From assembly GCA_025757845.1 (NCBI GenBank), contig CP107211.1:62001-126000 (forward strand): a stretch of DNA of 64,000 nt, given 5' to 3'. Numbering within the stretch: position 1 is the first letter of the stretch; every line of letters starts with the position of its first letter. Below, in pieces: positions 42,020 through 49,720 of the stretch. Position numbers and translations under genes: made by a program. The notes beneath the pieces were generated by a model, which saw nothing but the letters and a program-made list of their open reading frames with translations, had not been told where the DNA came from and ran no database searches. This DNA is from Oscillospiraceae bacterium (GTDB taxonomy: Bacteria; Bacillota; Clostridia; Oscillospirales; Ruminococcaceae).

Positions 42020-43312
42020 TTATCTTCTCCGCTTCATTCTGCGCCGCCGGTTCAGGTTGAGGGAACCGCCGCCGCATGCCAGCGTGACAACACTCAGCAC
42101 GAGCAGGATGACCGCCAGTGCGGCCAACAGCAGCAGGGTGGACCGGCTGTCGGTGCGGAAGTCGGAGACGTACTCCTGATGGGTCACCAGATCCACCTGG
42201 CCTACCTCGCAGCCGTCCAGATACACCGTGGCGGTGCCCAGCTTCTGGCCGTTTTTCACGGTGGCCGACACGCTCTCGGGCAGATCAAAGGAATAGCTCA
42301 CCTTGTCGTCCGCGTGGCCGTAGCCGCTGACCGGAGCAGCCGCATACAGTTCCACCTCCGGATGGGTGCGGCATTTGGTCAGGTCCACGGTGGTCACCAC
42401 GGTCTGGGTGTCCACCAGCGGCCGGTCAGCAAAGCTGGCAAAGGCCCAGTCAAACAGTTCGTCGCACTCGCTGTACAGATGCTCGTTGCTGTCGCTGCCC
42501 AGGATCACAAGGCCGTAGGTGTGGCCGTCCTTTTGGGCAAGGGCCACCGCACAGCGGCCTGCCAGGGTGGTAAAACCGCCCTTGACCCACTTGACAGAAT
42601 CCTTATAATAAGCACCAGAGGCGTCCATCAGCGGGTTGGAGCTGCTGATGGTGCGCTGCTCGCTGTGGAAATTCGTCTGGCCCAGCGTATAGGTGGTGGA
42701 ACCGGCCACCTGCGCAAAGGTCTCGTTGGCCGCGCAGGCCGCCGCGATCTTTGCCATGTCCTCTGCCGAGGCCACATTGCCGTAATCGTACAGGCCGTGG
42801 GCGCAGGTAAAGGTGGCACTGGTGCAGCCCAGCTCGGCGGCACGGGCGTTCATCTGCTGGATGAAGGCATTCAGGCTGCCGCCCACGTCCCAGGCGATGA
42901 CGCTGGCCGCGTCGTTGGCACTGGTGATGAGCAGGGCGTTCAGCAGGTCGATGCGGCGCACCGTTTCCCCGATGCGCAGGCCCATGGTGGTGCCGTTGGC
43001 GTTCTGGATGTCCTTGAACTCCTGCGTCAGGTCGGTGGGCACCGTGACCTCACCGTTCAGGTCCTTGCCGCTTTCCAGCAGCAGCAGGGCCGTCATCATC
43101 TTGGTCAGGCTGGCTACATAGCGGGGCTGGTCGGCATTCTGGGTCAGCAGCGTCTTGCCGGTATCGGCATTGAACAGGTACACGGCCTCGGTCTCGGTTG
43201 CAGTCTGGATGGGCATGGGGTATACTGCAAATACCGGCAGCACTGCACTGACGGCGACCGCCAGCGTAAGCACCAGCGCCGCCAACCGGCGGCAGAACGT
43301 GTTGTGAAGCAT
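42020..43312 (-). CDS. D-alanyl-D-alanine carboxypeptidase (PBP5-like)
   Basis: 430 residues. Signal peptide (1-30), then the S11 peptidase domain: Ser68-Leu-Thr-Lys71 in YVASLTKMMT, SAN in LLITSANDAAS and KGG in KWVKGGFTT. A C-terminal domain, a transmembrane helix (LLLLAALAVILLVLSVV) and a very basic tail (NRRRRMKRRR) anchor it to the outer face of the membrane, where it trims pentapeptides in peptidoglycan. GGGGG precedes the ATG at about eight bases. Confidence 0.92.
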   Translation of the reverse strand: MLHNTFCRRLAALVLTLAVAVSAVLPVFAVYPMPIQTATETEAVYLFNADTGKTLLTQNADQPRYVASLTKMMTALLLLESGKDLNGEVTVPTDLTQEFKDIQNANGTTMGLRIGETVRRIDLLNALLITSANDAASVIAWDVGGSLNAFIQQMNARAAELGCTSATFTCAHGLYDYGNVASAEDMAKIAAACAANETFAQVAGSTTYTLGQTNFHSEQRTISSSNPLMDASGAYYKDSVKWVKGGFTTLAGRCAVALAQKDGHTYGLVILGSDSNEHLYSECDELFDWAFASFADRPLVDTQTVVTTVDLTKCRTHPEVELYAAAPVSGYGHADDKVSYSFDLPESVSATVKNGQKLGTATVYLDGCEVGQVDLVTHQEYVSDFRTDSRSTLLLLAALAVILLVLSVVTLACGGGSLNLNRRRRMKRRR

Positions 43313-43419
43313 GAAGGTACCCCCTTGAATCCCGCTCCGGCAAAACCGGTGCGCACATTTTTGTTCCTTACTTATAAGAATACCATAAACGAACCAAAAG
43401 AGAAAGGTGGTTTTTCACA

Positions 43420-43944
43420 ATGTTCCTGTCCTTTTGTGGAAAAAGTCCCCGCAACGAAGGCGCGGCCTTTGTGGCTCCCAACGCTACCGTGCAGGGCGAT
43501 GTGGTGCTGAAGCCCGGCTCCACCGTGTGGTACGGGGCCGTGCTGCGCGGCGACGACGGTACCCTGACCCTCGGCGAGAACAGCAACGTGCAGGACAATG
43601 CCGTGCTGCACTGCGACGTAGGCGGGGCCGTGACCCTGGGCCGCAGCGTCACCGTGGGCCACAGCGCCGTGGTACATGGCTGCACCGTGGGCGACGGCAC
43701 CCTGATCGGGATGCACGCCACCCTGCTGAACCACTGCGTGGTGGGCAAAAACTGCATCATCGGGGCCGGTGCCCTGGTGCCGGAAGGCATGGTCATCCCG
43801 GACGGATCGGTGGCCGTGGGCGTCCCTGCCCGGGTGATCAAACCCGTGACCGAGGCACAGATCGAAGCCAACCTGCGCAACGCAGAGCACTATGTGGAGC
43901 ACGGCAAAGTGCACGCACAGGAACTGAAAATCACAGCAGATTGA
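43420..43944 (+). CDS. gamma-class carbonic anhydrase-like hexapeptide protein
   Basis: A 174-residue left-handed beta-helix protein with repeated hexapeptides (for example VQGDVVLKPGSTVWYGAVLR). The metal-binding histidines of the gamma-CA/YrdA/PaaY group appear in AVLHCDV and GHSAVVHGC. AAAGGTGG precedes the ATG. YrdA-type proteins bind zinc, but not all are active carbonic anhydrases, so activity is unproven. Divergent from the carboxypeptidase gene. Confidence 0.85.
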   Translation: MFLSFCGKSPRNEGAAFVAPNATVQGDVVLKPGSTVWYGAVLRGDDGTLTLGENSNVQDNAVLHCDVGGAVTLGRSVTVGHSAVVHGCTVGDGTLIGMHATLLNHCVVGKNCIIGAGALVPEGMVIPDGSVAVGVPARVIKPVTEAQIEANLRNAEHYVEHGKVHAQELKITAD

Positions 43945-43973
43945 CCAATTTTTGCGGCATTGCAAGGATCATG

Positions 43974-44002
43974 TTGCATTTCAGTTGCACATCGTGTATG
44001 AT
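43974..44002 (+). promoter_or_regulatory. promoter of the Tat-signal protein gene
   Basis: TTGCAT (43974-43979) and TATGAT (43997-44002), 17-bp spacer, 44 bp before the start. Confidence 0.6.
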
Positions 44003-44045
44003 AAAAGCAGGTAATATCTGCTTGATTTCCGAGAGGAGGATGTTT

Positions 44046-45035
44046 ATGTCCTGTAAAATTTCCCGCCGCAGCTTCCTGAAAGTTTCCGGCTGCCTGATGC
44101 TCGGCTCTGCGGTATCCGGCCTGCTTTGCGGCGCAGGCGACCCTGTGGAGGGCGGCGCTGCCGTGCCCACGGTAGGCGGCCTGCGGGTGAATTACGTCCG
44201 TGCCTTTGCCAAGGATTACGGAAATAATTTCCGGCAGATGGAGATCCATCTGAATATAGAGAACACCAATTCCTCTGCGGCCTATTTCAATCAAGAAAAC
44301 TTTGTTCCCCTGCTCGGAAACAGCCGTTACGGCGGAGAAAGAACCTTTACCGGCCTGAACAAGTGGAACGGCTCCAGATATGTGCAGGACGTCCAGCTGA
44401 AAGCCGGGGAGACCCAGACCATCTCCTACAGCTGCAAGCTGCAGCCGGAGGATCTGAGCGCCGGTCTGCGGGCCGTTGACCCTGCACCCTGGAGCCTCAC
44501 GCTGCTTTACGGCGGGCAGCGCCAGACATTTACCGGCTACCTGCTCCCGGATCGTTACAGCACCGAATACACCGCCGGGCCGGTGGAAAGCACCGTCCTG
44601 CCGTCGGTGGGCGGCATCGTACTTTCCGGTTTCTGGAGCAGTGATTTGCTCACCCAGGTCCCTTCTTACGATCTGCCGATCTACTTTACCATGCAGAACA
44701 GCAATGACACAGCCGCCCAGCTGCCGTTCCGTGGCGTTGCCGAAAACGGGGATGTTCTGGACAATTTCACCATCCGGATGGACGGCCAGCCGCGGAATCA
44801 TTACCGGCTCTATGCCTGTACCCATACTTCCCGTTTCACTCCAGAGGAAAAAGGCCACCTTGAAACCCTCCAGCCGCAGGAGATCTGTTTTGCGGAAACC
44901 GGGATTTCGCTGACCAAAGACGAGTACAGCACCCTGTACACAACGGGGCATACGCTGGAGATCACCTTTTCCTACGGCGATGAAAGTGTGACCGTGCGCG
45001 GCAATACCCGAACCGGAATCTTTGAAGCAATCTGA
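44046..45035 (+). CDS. secreted protein with twin-arginine-like signal, unknown function
   Basis: 329 residues. The start SCKISRRSFLKVSGCLMLG matches the twin-arginine motif SRRxFLK followed by a modestly hydrophobic stretch, so export by Tat is possible; Sec export cannot be excluded. The mature part is beta-rich with two similar immunoglobulin-like regions (each has a segment like VNYVRAF... and VLSGFWS...). GGAGG precedes the ATG. It stands alone with its own promoter. I do not recognise the family. No tatA/tatC is in the window. Confidence 0.6.
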   Translation: MSCKISRRSFLKVSGCLMLGSAVSGLLCGAGDPVEGGAAVPTVGGLRVNYVRAFAKDYGNNFRQMEIHLNIENTNSSAAYFNQENFVPLLGNSRYGGERTFTGLNKWNGSRYVQDVQLKAGETQTISYSCKLQPEDLSAGLRAVDPAPWSLTLLYGGQRQTFTGYLLPDRYSTEYTAGPVESTVLPSVGGIVLSGFWSSDLLTQVPSYDLPIYFTMQNSNDTAAQLPFRGVAENGDVLDNFTIRMDGQPRNHYRLYACTHTSRFTPEEKGHLETLQPQEICFAETGISLTKDEYSTLYTTGHTLEITFSYGDESVTVRGNTRTGIFEAI

Positions 45036-45085
45036 CGCTTTTTCATTTAAAATTTCTGATTTTTTGATTTTTTCACAGAAAGGTA

Positions 45086-45114
45086 ATGACTTTTCCTGCA
45101 AAATCGGGTATACT
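45086..45114 (+). promoter_or_regulatory. promoter of small RNA candidate 1
   Basis: ATGACT (45086-45091) and TATACT (45109-45114), 17-bp spacer. Transcription would begin at about 45120, right at the first RNA stem. Confidence 0.65.
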
Positions 45115-45120
45115 AGGGCC

Positions 45121-45250
45121 TGTAAGGGACGCGGGGCCGCAACCGCCCCCTTACACATGATTCCTCCTCACACCAAAGCAATACCCCAAACAGAGAACCC
45201 CTCCGGTGTACCGCAAGCGCCGGAGGGGTTCTCTGTTTGTTTTTGTCTTT
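45121..45250 (+). ncRNA. small RNA candidate, copy 1
   Basis: The RNA would fold a 5' hairpin (45121-45128 with 45148-45155, TGTAAGGG/CCCTTACA) whose loop holds GCGGGGCCGCAACCG. A single-stranded region follows with GATTCCTCCTCACACC, complementary to a Shine-Dalgarno site. It ends in a 15-bp terminator stem (45192-45206 with 45220-45234) and a T-run. The loop and single-stranded part recur almost identically at 49652-49712 on the other strand, whereas the 5' stem and terminator sequences differ but keep pairing. No ORF fits. Convergent with holB, whose end shares the terminator area. Confidence 0.7.
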
Positions 45251-45251
45251 T

Positions 45252-46217
45252 TTATGCATGCGCCAGCCTTGCGGCAAATACGGTGAGTACGATCTTCGGG
45301 TTCACCTGTGCGCCCAGCCGCTGGATGGCAGCTTCGGCCAGCCGCAGGGTACGCTGGGCCTGCTGGCCCTGTACCGGGGCATGAGGGCTGCCCTGCAGCC
45401 CCGCCGCTGCCACGGCCCGGAGGTCCCGCAAAAGAGCTGCCGCACCGGCCTTGTCTTTTTCGTAGGGGGCCAGCAGCACGGCGGCGGTGTAGCTGTCGCC
45501 CGCCTGCGCGGCCCGGGCCAGTTCCATGGCCTTGTCCACCTGCTCGGTGCGAGCCTTGTCGCGGGCCGCCGTGAGCACCGTGCCAATGTGGCCGTCGAAC
45601 AGTTCACTGTAGAGTGCCGCCGTCTTTTTGTCCACCCCATGGGCGGTGCAGTAGCGGGTACAGTCCGCCGGGGACACCGGCGCGATGGCAAAGCTGACGC
45701 AGCGGCTGCGGATGGTGGGCAGCACCCCGGCCAGCGAATCGGCCGTGAGCAGGAAGAGCACGCCCTCCGGCGGCTCCTCCATGACCTTCAGCAGGGCGTT
45801 GGCGGATTCCTCGTTCATGCGCTCCACATGGTACAGCAGCACCGCGCGGCCCTCGGCGGACAGGCTGGTGTTGAAGATCTCGCTGCGCATGGCGGTGACC
45901 TGGCTGACCAGATACCGGCCGCCAGCCCCCATGCCCTCCACCGAGATGGCTTCGCGCACGATGCCGGTCTCGATCTGGCCGCTGTCGCGTTTGCCGGCCT
46001 TGCCCACAGCGCGGCAGCATTCGCCCCGCAGCAGGGCCTCGGCGGGGGCACCACCGGCCGGGTAGAGATAATCTGCGGCAATGCAGCGGGCCGCAAACCC
46101 GGCCCCCAGCCCCTCTTCGCCCACCAGCAATACGCTGTGGGTCAAGCGGCGGGACGCCAGCATCTGGTGCACGCTGGTTTTCAGTTCTGCGTTGCCTTCC
46201 ATGCGGTCCAGCATCAT
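45252..46217 (-). CDS. holB: DNA polymerase III delta' subunit
   Basis: A 321-residue clamp-loader subunit of the AAA+ class. The Walker A site is degenerate (GEEGLGAGFAA, no Lys), acceptable in delta' subunits that do not hydrolyse ATP. The region YLVSQVTAMRSEIFN, then HVERMNEESANALLKVMEEP and IRSRC are HolB hallmarks; a zinc-module Cys pair (GECCRA) is present. ATG 46217 has AAGGAG upstream. It works with DnaX and HolA to load the beta clamp. Confidence 0.9.
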   Translation of the reverse strand: MMLDRMEGNAELKTSVHQMLASRRLTHSVLLVGEEGLGAGFAARCIAADYLYPAGGAPAEALLRGECCRAVGKAGKRDSGQIETGIVREAISVEGMGAGGRYLVSQVTAMRSEIFNTSLSAEGRAVLLYHVERMNEESANALLKVMEEPPEGVLFLLTADSLAGVLPTIRSRCVSFAIAPVSPADCTRYCTAHGVDKKTAALYSELFDGHIGTVLTAARDKARTEQVDKAMELARAAQAGDSYTAAVLLAPYEKDKAGAAALLRDLRAVAAAGLQGSPHAPVQGQQAQRTLRLAEAAIQRLGAQVNPKIVLTVFAARLAHA

Positions 46218-46284
46218 GGTGGATATGCTCCTTTTGCTTTATGCTTCACCTGCCATCGGCAGGCCGGTTCCGAGTGACAGCAGT

Positions 46285-46929
46285 TTACCGCCGGTTCTTG
46301 CGTTTCCACTGCTCGCGGCGGATCCAGGCCCGCACACTGCGGTAGGCCATGGGGCCAAAGAATGCCCAGACGTTCAGCATACTGAGCAGGTAGCTCAGTT
46401 TACCGGCCAGCGGCGCGGACAGGAAGCTGAACACCCACAGGGCCGCCGCAAAGAAGCCGAAATACTTCACCCGGATGGGGATCACGAAGAACAGCAGCAG
46501 CTGTACCTCCGGGTACAGCATGGCAAAGGCCAGCAGCAGCGAAAGGGACAGACAGTAAGTGCTGGCCGTCACGCCGGTAAGCAGGCAGGCCAGCACCGTG
46601 CCCACCATGCCCAGCAGGAAATAGAGGGTATAGCGGAAATCGCCCCACTCCTTTTCCAGCGCCGTGCCCACGAACCAGGTAAAGTAGATGCCCAGCACCA
46701 CGCTGAGGATGCTGCCGCCGGAGAAGGGGATGAACACAAAGGTGATTGCCCGCCAGATCTGCCCCTGCAGCAGGAAAAACCGGTTCAGGCCCACCCAGGC
46801 GGTGACGGTGCGGTCGATAAACAGCTCAATGGCAAAGACAAGGATCTGCCCCGCCACCAGAATGTTGGTCAGGTTTGGAATACCGAAGCGCCCATATTTG
46901 CGCTCCAACTTGTTCAGCCAATTGTTCAT
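46285..46929 (-). CDS. rhomboid-like membrane protein lacking the catalytic serine
   Basis: A 214-residue protein with about six transmembrane helices in a rhomboid layout: TNILVAGQILVFAIEL, then WRAITFVFIPF and HxxGN-like GIYFTWFVGTALEKEWG. The GxSG motif expected in the fourth helix is replaced by TGVTASTYCLS, and no matching His is evident, so protease activity is unlikely; it may bind membrane clients like iRhoms. The C-terminus is very basic. Same strand as holB, 67 bp upstream. Confidence 0.6.
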   Translation of the reverse strand: MNNWLNKLERKYGRFGIPNLTNILVAGQILVFAIELFIDRTVTAWVGLNRFFLLQGQIWRAITFVFIPFSGGSILSVVLGIYFTWFVGTALEKEWGDFRYTLYFLLGMVGTVLACLLTGVTASTYCLSLSLLLAFAMLYPEVQLLLFFVIPIRVKYFGFFAAALWVFSFLSAPLAGKLSYLLSMLNVWAFFGPMAYRSVRAWIRREQWKRKNRR

Positions 46930-47136
46930 GCATCATGCCTCCAGAAGTTGATGTTTCACGCTTGTCTGAGGTTATTGTACCATGATTGGACAGGGCATTC
47001 AAGAAAAAACAGGCACTCCGGCGCGGTGTGCACACCGGCGGGGAAAAACTCAGGCCGTTACAGCAAAATGCAGCCGTACTCCGGCCCATTTCACAACAAA
47101 AAAGGGTGGTGTTTTTCCATTCCGGAGAGAACTTTT

Positions 47137-47475
47137 CACTTTTTCCACCGGGTTTTCCACTGATTTTGTGAAAAAAAGGCCCAGTTTCCCACGAGGTTTT
47201 CCACTTTTTCCACCGGGTTTTCCACATGGAAATCCGGTTTTGCTTATACAAGCCGTAATGCAGCCTGGCGATTCATGCCAGTTTCTGGGAAGAAAAGTGG
47301 GCACTTTGCCTTTTATATAAAAGAAAGTCGAGGGATTTTCTTTTCTTTTTACAGTTCGTTCCGGCTGACGATTCGGTCCCTCTCCAGATTGGAAAACAGA
47401 AGTCCTGAGTTTTCCACAGAACGGGAACGCCGCTTTTTCGTGTGGAAAAAGCGGGGAAAACTGCGGTTTTCCACC
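47137..47475. other. DnaA-box-like cluster with AT-rich stretch
   Basis: Eight TTTTCCACN words occur in 340 bp: 47141, 47153, 47197, 47206, 47218, 47410, 47441 (minus strand) and 47467. Those at 47218, 47410 and 47441 match the relaxed DnaA consensus TTWTNCACA exactly. A 24-bp block is repeated exactly at 47137-47160 and 47202-47225. A purine/pyrimidine-skewed AT-rich stretch (about 47307-47352) lies between the two groups. The 700-bp gap 46930-47633 has no supported gene. Confidence 0.55.
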
Positions 47476-47584
47476 GTCTGCCGCCGTTCTCCGGCAGAGA
47501 GTGCTCCACATGCCGTTTTTGCTCCGGAATGCGTCCGGAATCGCGCGATTTCTTGTGTTCCGTCCCGCTCTGTTCCCAGTAAAA

Positions 47585-47626
47585 AAACTCCCTCCGTCAC
47601 GGTTCACGCCATGACGGAGGGAGTTT
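47585..47626 (-). terminator. mgtE terminator
   Basis: AACTCCCTCCGTCA pairs with TGACGGAGGGAGTT with A/T-runs outside, eight bases beyond the mgtE stop. Confidence 0.88.
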
Positions 47627-47633
47627 TCCTGTT

Positions 47634-49208
47634 TTACATCATATTGCGGAACACCAGCTGTGCGATCTGGAAGTACAGGATCAAACTGCAGGCATCCACG
47701 ATGGTGGTGATGAAGGGCGTTGCCATGATGGCCGGGTCAGCACCCAGCTTCTTGGCGGCCAGCGGCAGCATGCCGCCCACCAGCTTTGCCAGAATGACGC
47801 TGAAGAACAGCGACACGCTGACCACGATGGCATAGCCCATGACGTTCTGATACTGACCGGGGAACAGGAAGGTGTACATCAAATAGATGCGCAGGCCGTT
47901 GACGATGCCCAGCACTGCACCCACGATGGCAGAGACCCGCAGCTCCTTGCCCAGAACCTTTACAAAGTCGGAGGGCTCCACTTCGCCCAGGGCCAGACCA
48001 CGCACCATCAGGGTGCTGATCTGGTTGCCGCAGTTGCCGGCGGTGTCCATCAGCATGGGCATGAAGGAGACCAGCAGCGGCAGGCTCACAAAGGCCTCCT
48101 CGTAGTGGGTGGTGACCATACCGGTGAAGGTGGCCGACAGCATCAGGATCAGCAGCCAGGGAATGCGCTGCTTGGCGTGGGTCCATACGCTGGTGCCAAA
48201 GTAGGTGGTGGCATCGTCATCCGGCAGAATGGCGGCCATCTTCTGCATATCCTCGGTGCTCTCGTCGGTCAGAACGTCGATTGCATCGTCGATGGTGATG
48301 ATACCCACGAACATGCCCTCGTTGTCCAGAACAGGCATGGCGGTAAAGTCGTAACGCTGCATCTCACGGGCCACATACTCCTGGTCATCCGTGACCTTCA
48401 CGGTGACCACATTGTCGTCCATGATGTCGGCAATGGGCGTGTTCAGGTCGGAGAGCAGCAGGCTGCGGGCCGACACGACGCCCAGCAGGCGGTTGCGCTC
48501 CACCACATAGCAGGTGTACACCGTCTCGGCGTTCTCGCCCTGTTTGCGGATGGCGTCAAAGGCCTGTCCCACGGTCATGTCCTTGCGCAGGCGGACATAC
48601 TCGGGGGTCATCAGGCTGCCGGCGGAGCTTTCCGGGTAATTCAGCAGCTTGTTCAGGCTCTCACGGGTCTGCTTGGAGGACTTTTCCAGCACCCGCTTGA
48701 CCACGCCGGCCGGCATATCTTCCAGCAGGTCGGCAGCATCGTCCAGGCTCATCTCTTCAATGGCGCTCACCAGCTCCACATCCGAAAAAGCGTTGACCAG
48801 ATCGTCACGGGCTTCGTCGGACATATAGGCAAAGGCCTCGGTGGCCACTTCCTTTTTCAGCAGGCGGAACACCACCAGACGGTTGTTCTCGTCCAGCTCT
48901 TCCAGCAGTTCGGCCAGGTCGGCGGGCTGCTCTTCTTCGGTGACCTCGCGCAGCTTGACGTACTGCTTTTTGATCAGCAGCTTCAGCAGGCGGCTCTTGG
49001 TGAGCATTTCGGGGTTGGCCTTGACCTCTTCGTCGTTGGCCTCCTCTTTTTCGGCCTCGCGCATATCCTGCTTGAGGTCCTCGGTGGCTTCCTCGTTCAG
49101 GTCCTCTGCCAGCTTCTGGCGCACCTCAGCGGGGATATCGGCGGGCAGTTCCTGCACCGGCAGGGCCTGTTCTGCCGCCGTGTCGATCTTCTTATCTTCC
49201 ATTTCCAT
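47634..49208 (-). CDS. mgtE: MgtE-family magnesium transporter
   Basis: A 524-residue Mg2+ channel. An unusually long acidic N-terminal tail (about 60 residues) precedes the MgtE N domain (LAELLEELDENNRLVVFRLL), two CBS domains (around 200-320, PESSAGSLMTPEYVRL, FTAMPVLDNEGMFVGIITID) and five transmembrane helices with the pore motif FMPMLMDTAGNCGNQ. N and CBS domains bind Mg2+ and close the pore when Mg2+ is high. AGGAGG precedes ATG 49208. A 290-nt leader with an intrinsic terminator and an upstream ORF suggests Mg2+-dependent attenuation. Confidence 0.93.
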   Translation of the reverse strand: MEMEDKKIDTAAEQALPVQELPADIPAEVRQKLAEDLNEEATEDLKQDMREAEKEEANDEEVKANPEMLTKSRLLKLLIKKQYVKLREVTEEEQPADLAELLEELDENNRLVVFRLLKKEVATEAFAYMSDEARDDLVNAFSDVELVSAIEEMSLDDAADLLEDMPAGVVKRVLEKSSKQTRESLNKLLNYPESSAGSLMTPEYVRLRKDMTVGQAFDAIRKQGENAETVYTCYVVERNRLLGVVSARSLLLSDLNTPIADIMDDNVVTVKVTDDQEYVAREMQRYDFTAMPVLDNEGMFVGIITIDDAIDVLTDESTEDMQKMAAILPDDDATTYFGTSVWTHAKQRIPWLLILMLSATFTGMVTTHYEEAFVSLPLLVSFMPMLMDTAGNCGNQISTLMVRGLALGEVEPSDFVKVLGKELRVSAIVGAVLGIVNGLRIYLMYTFLFPGQYQNVMGYAIVVSVSLFFSVILAKLVGGMLPLAAKKLGADPAIMATPFITTIVDACSLILYFQIAQLVFRNMM

Positions 49209-49338
49209 GGGCGTACCTCCTCAGTTTTGTGTCCGGAGGACGCAGCAGATCGGGAAACAAAAATGCGCCGCCTCATGCTGCCCGGAAACCGCCATTTCCG
49301 CGCGCACAAAACCGCGCCTTCCTTCTGTTGTTCTGCGG

Positions 49339-49364
49339 AAAAAAGCGCCTCAAAAAGGCGCTTT
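49339..49364 (-). terminator. intrinsic terminator inside the mgtE leader
   Basis: On the minus strand AAAGCGCCT pairs with AGGCGCTTT, loop TTTTG, followed by TTT. It lies about 135 nt after the predicted start and 130 bp before mgtE, so it acts as an attenuator and not as a gene end. Confidence 0.8.
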
Positions 49365-49457
49365 GCCGCTCATCTCAGCGAAAAAGGCGAACGCAGCTGC
49401 TTTTGTTGTCCGATTCACCGCGCCGGGCGTTCGGTTTGGACTATGATCCGGGTCCAT
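49350..49457 (-). CDS. putative Mg2+-sensing leader peptide of mgtE
   Basis: A 35-codon ORF in the mgtE leader, starting MDPDHSPNRTPGAVN. Its stop codon lies in the loop of the attenuator hairpin. The Asp/Pro-rich start resembles E. coli MgtL (MEPDPTP...), whose acidic/proline N-terminus destabilises translating ribosomes at low Mg2+ and so controls mgtA. GGAGG lies 13 nt before the ATG, a rather long spacing. A stem formed by 49462-49472 and 49386-49396 would enclose the first two thirds of the ORF. Function is inferred from position and composition only. Confidence 0.5.
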   Translation of the reverse strand: MDPDHSPNRTPGAVNRTTKAAAFAFFAEMSGKAPF

Positions 49458-49505
49458 TGTTCTGCGTTCACCTCCCGTTTTTCAAAAATCTATTGAACCG
49501 TTTTT

Positions 49506-49534
49506 ATTATAGCGCCGCAAAAAAACAGGGTCAA
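49506..49534 (-). promoter_or_regulatory. mgtE promoter
   Basis: TTGACC (49529-49534) and TATAAT (49506-49511), 17-bp spacer. It predicts a leader of about 290 nt before mgtE. Confidence 0.8.
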
Positions 49535-49599
49535 CCCTAAACCATGCATTTACAGCAATTTTATTTGCCGCCTGCAAAGCCTTTACATGTTCCGGACGG

Positions 49600-49720
49600 C
49601 AGAAGCAAAACGCCCTCTCCGACGTTGCGGCGCGTCGGAAAGGGCGTTTTGTTTGGATATTGCCTTGGTGTGAGGAGGAATCATGTTACTTGGGAATCGG
49701 TTGCGGCCCCGCTTCCCATG
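49600..49720 (-). ncRNA. small RNA candidate, copy 2
   Basis: On the minus strand a TATACT -10 (49726-49731) precedes an RNA with a 5' stem TGGGAA/TTCCCA (49713-49718 with 49691-49696). Its loop has the same GCGGGGCCGCAACCG as copy 1, followed by the same ACATGATTCCTCCTCACACC segment. A terminator stem follows (about 49606-49622 with 49634-49651) and the strand continues TTTTGCTTCTG. Stem sequences differ from copy 1 but pair equally well, good evidence for a conserved RNA structure. Located between mgtE and PFOR. Confidence 0.7.

Noticed and set aside
46985..47600. Small open frames in the DnaA-box-like region
   Set aside because: They consist of translated repeats (Phe/Pro/Gly-rich) without ribosome-binding sites and overlap one another on both strands.
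49209..49499. M-box (ykoK) Mg2+ riboswitch before mgtE
   Set aside because: The conserved M-box segments I remember were not found; the leader is better explained by a uORF plus terminator. A covariance search would decide.
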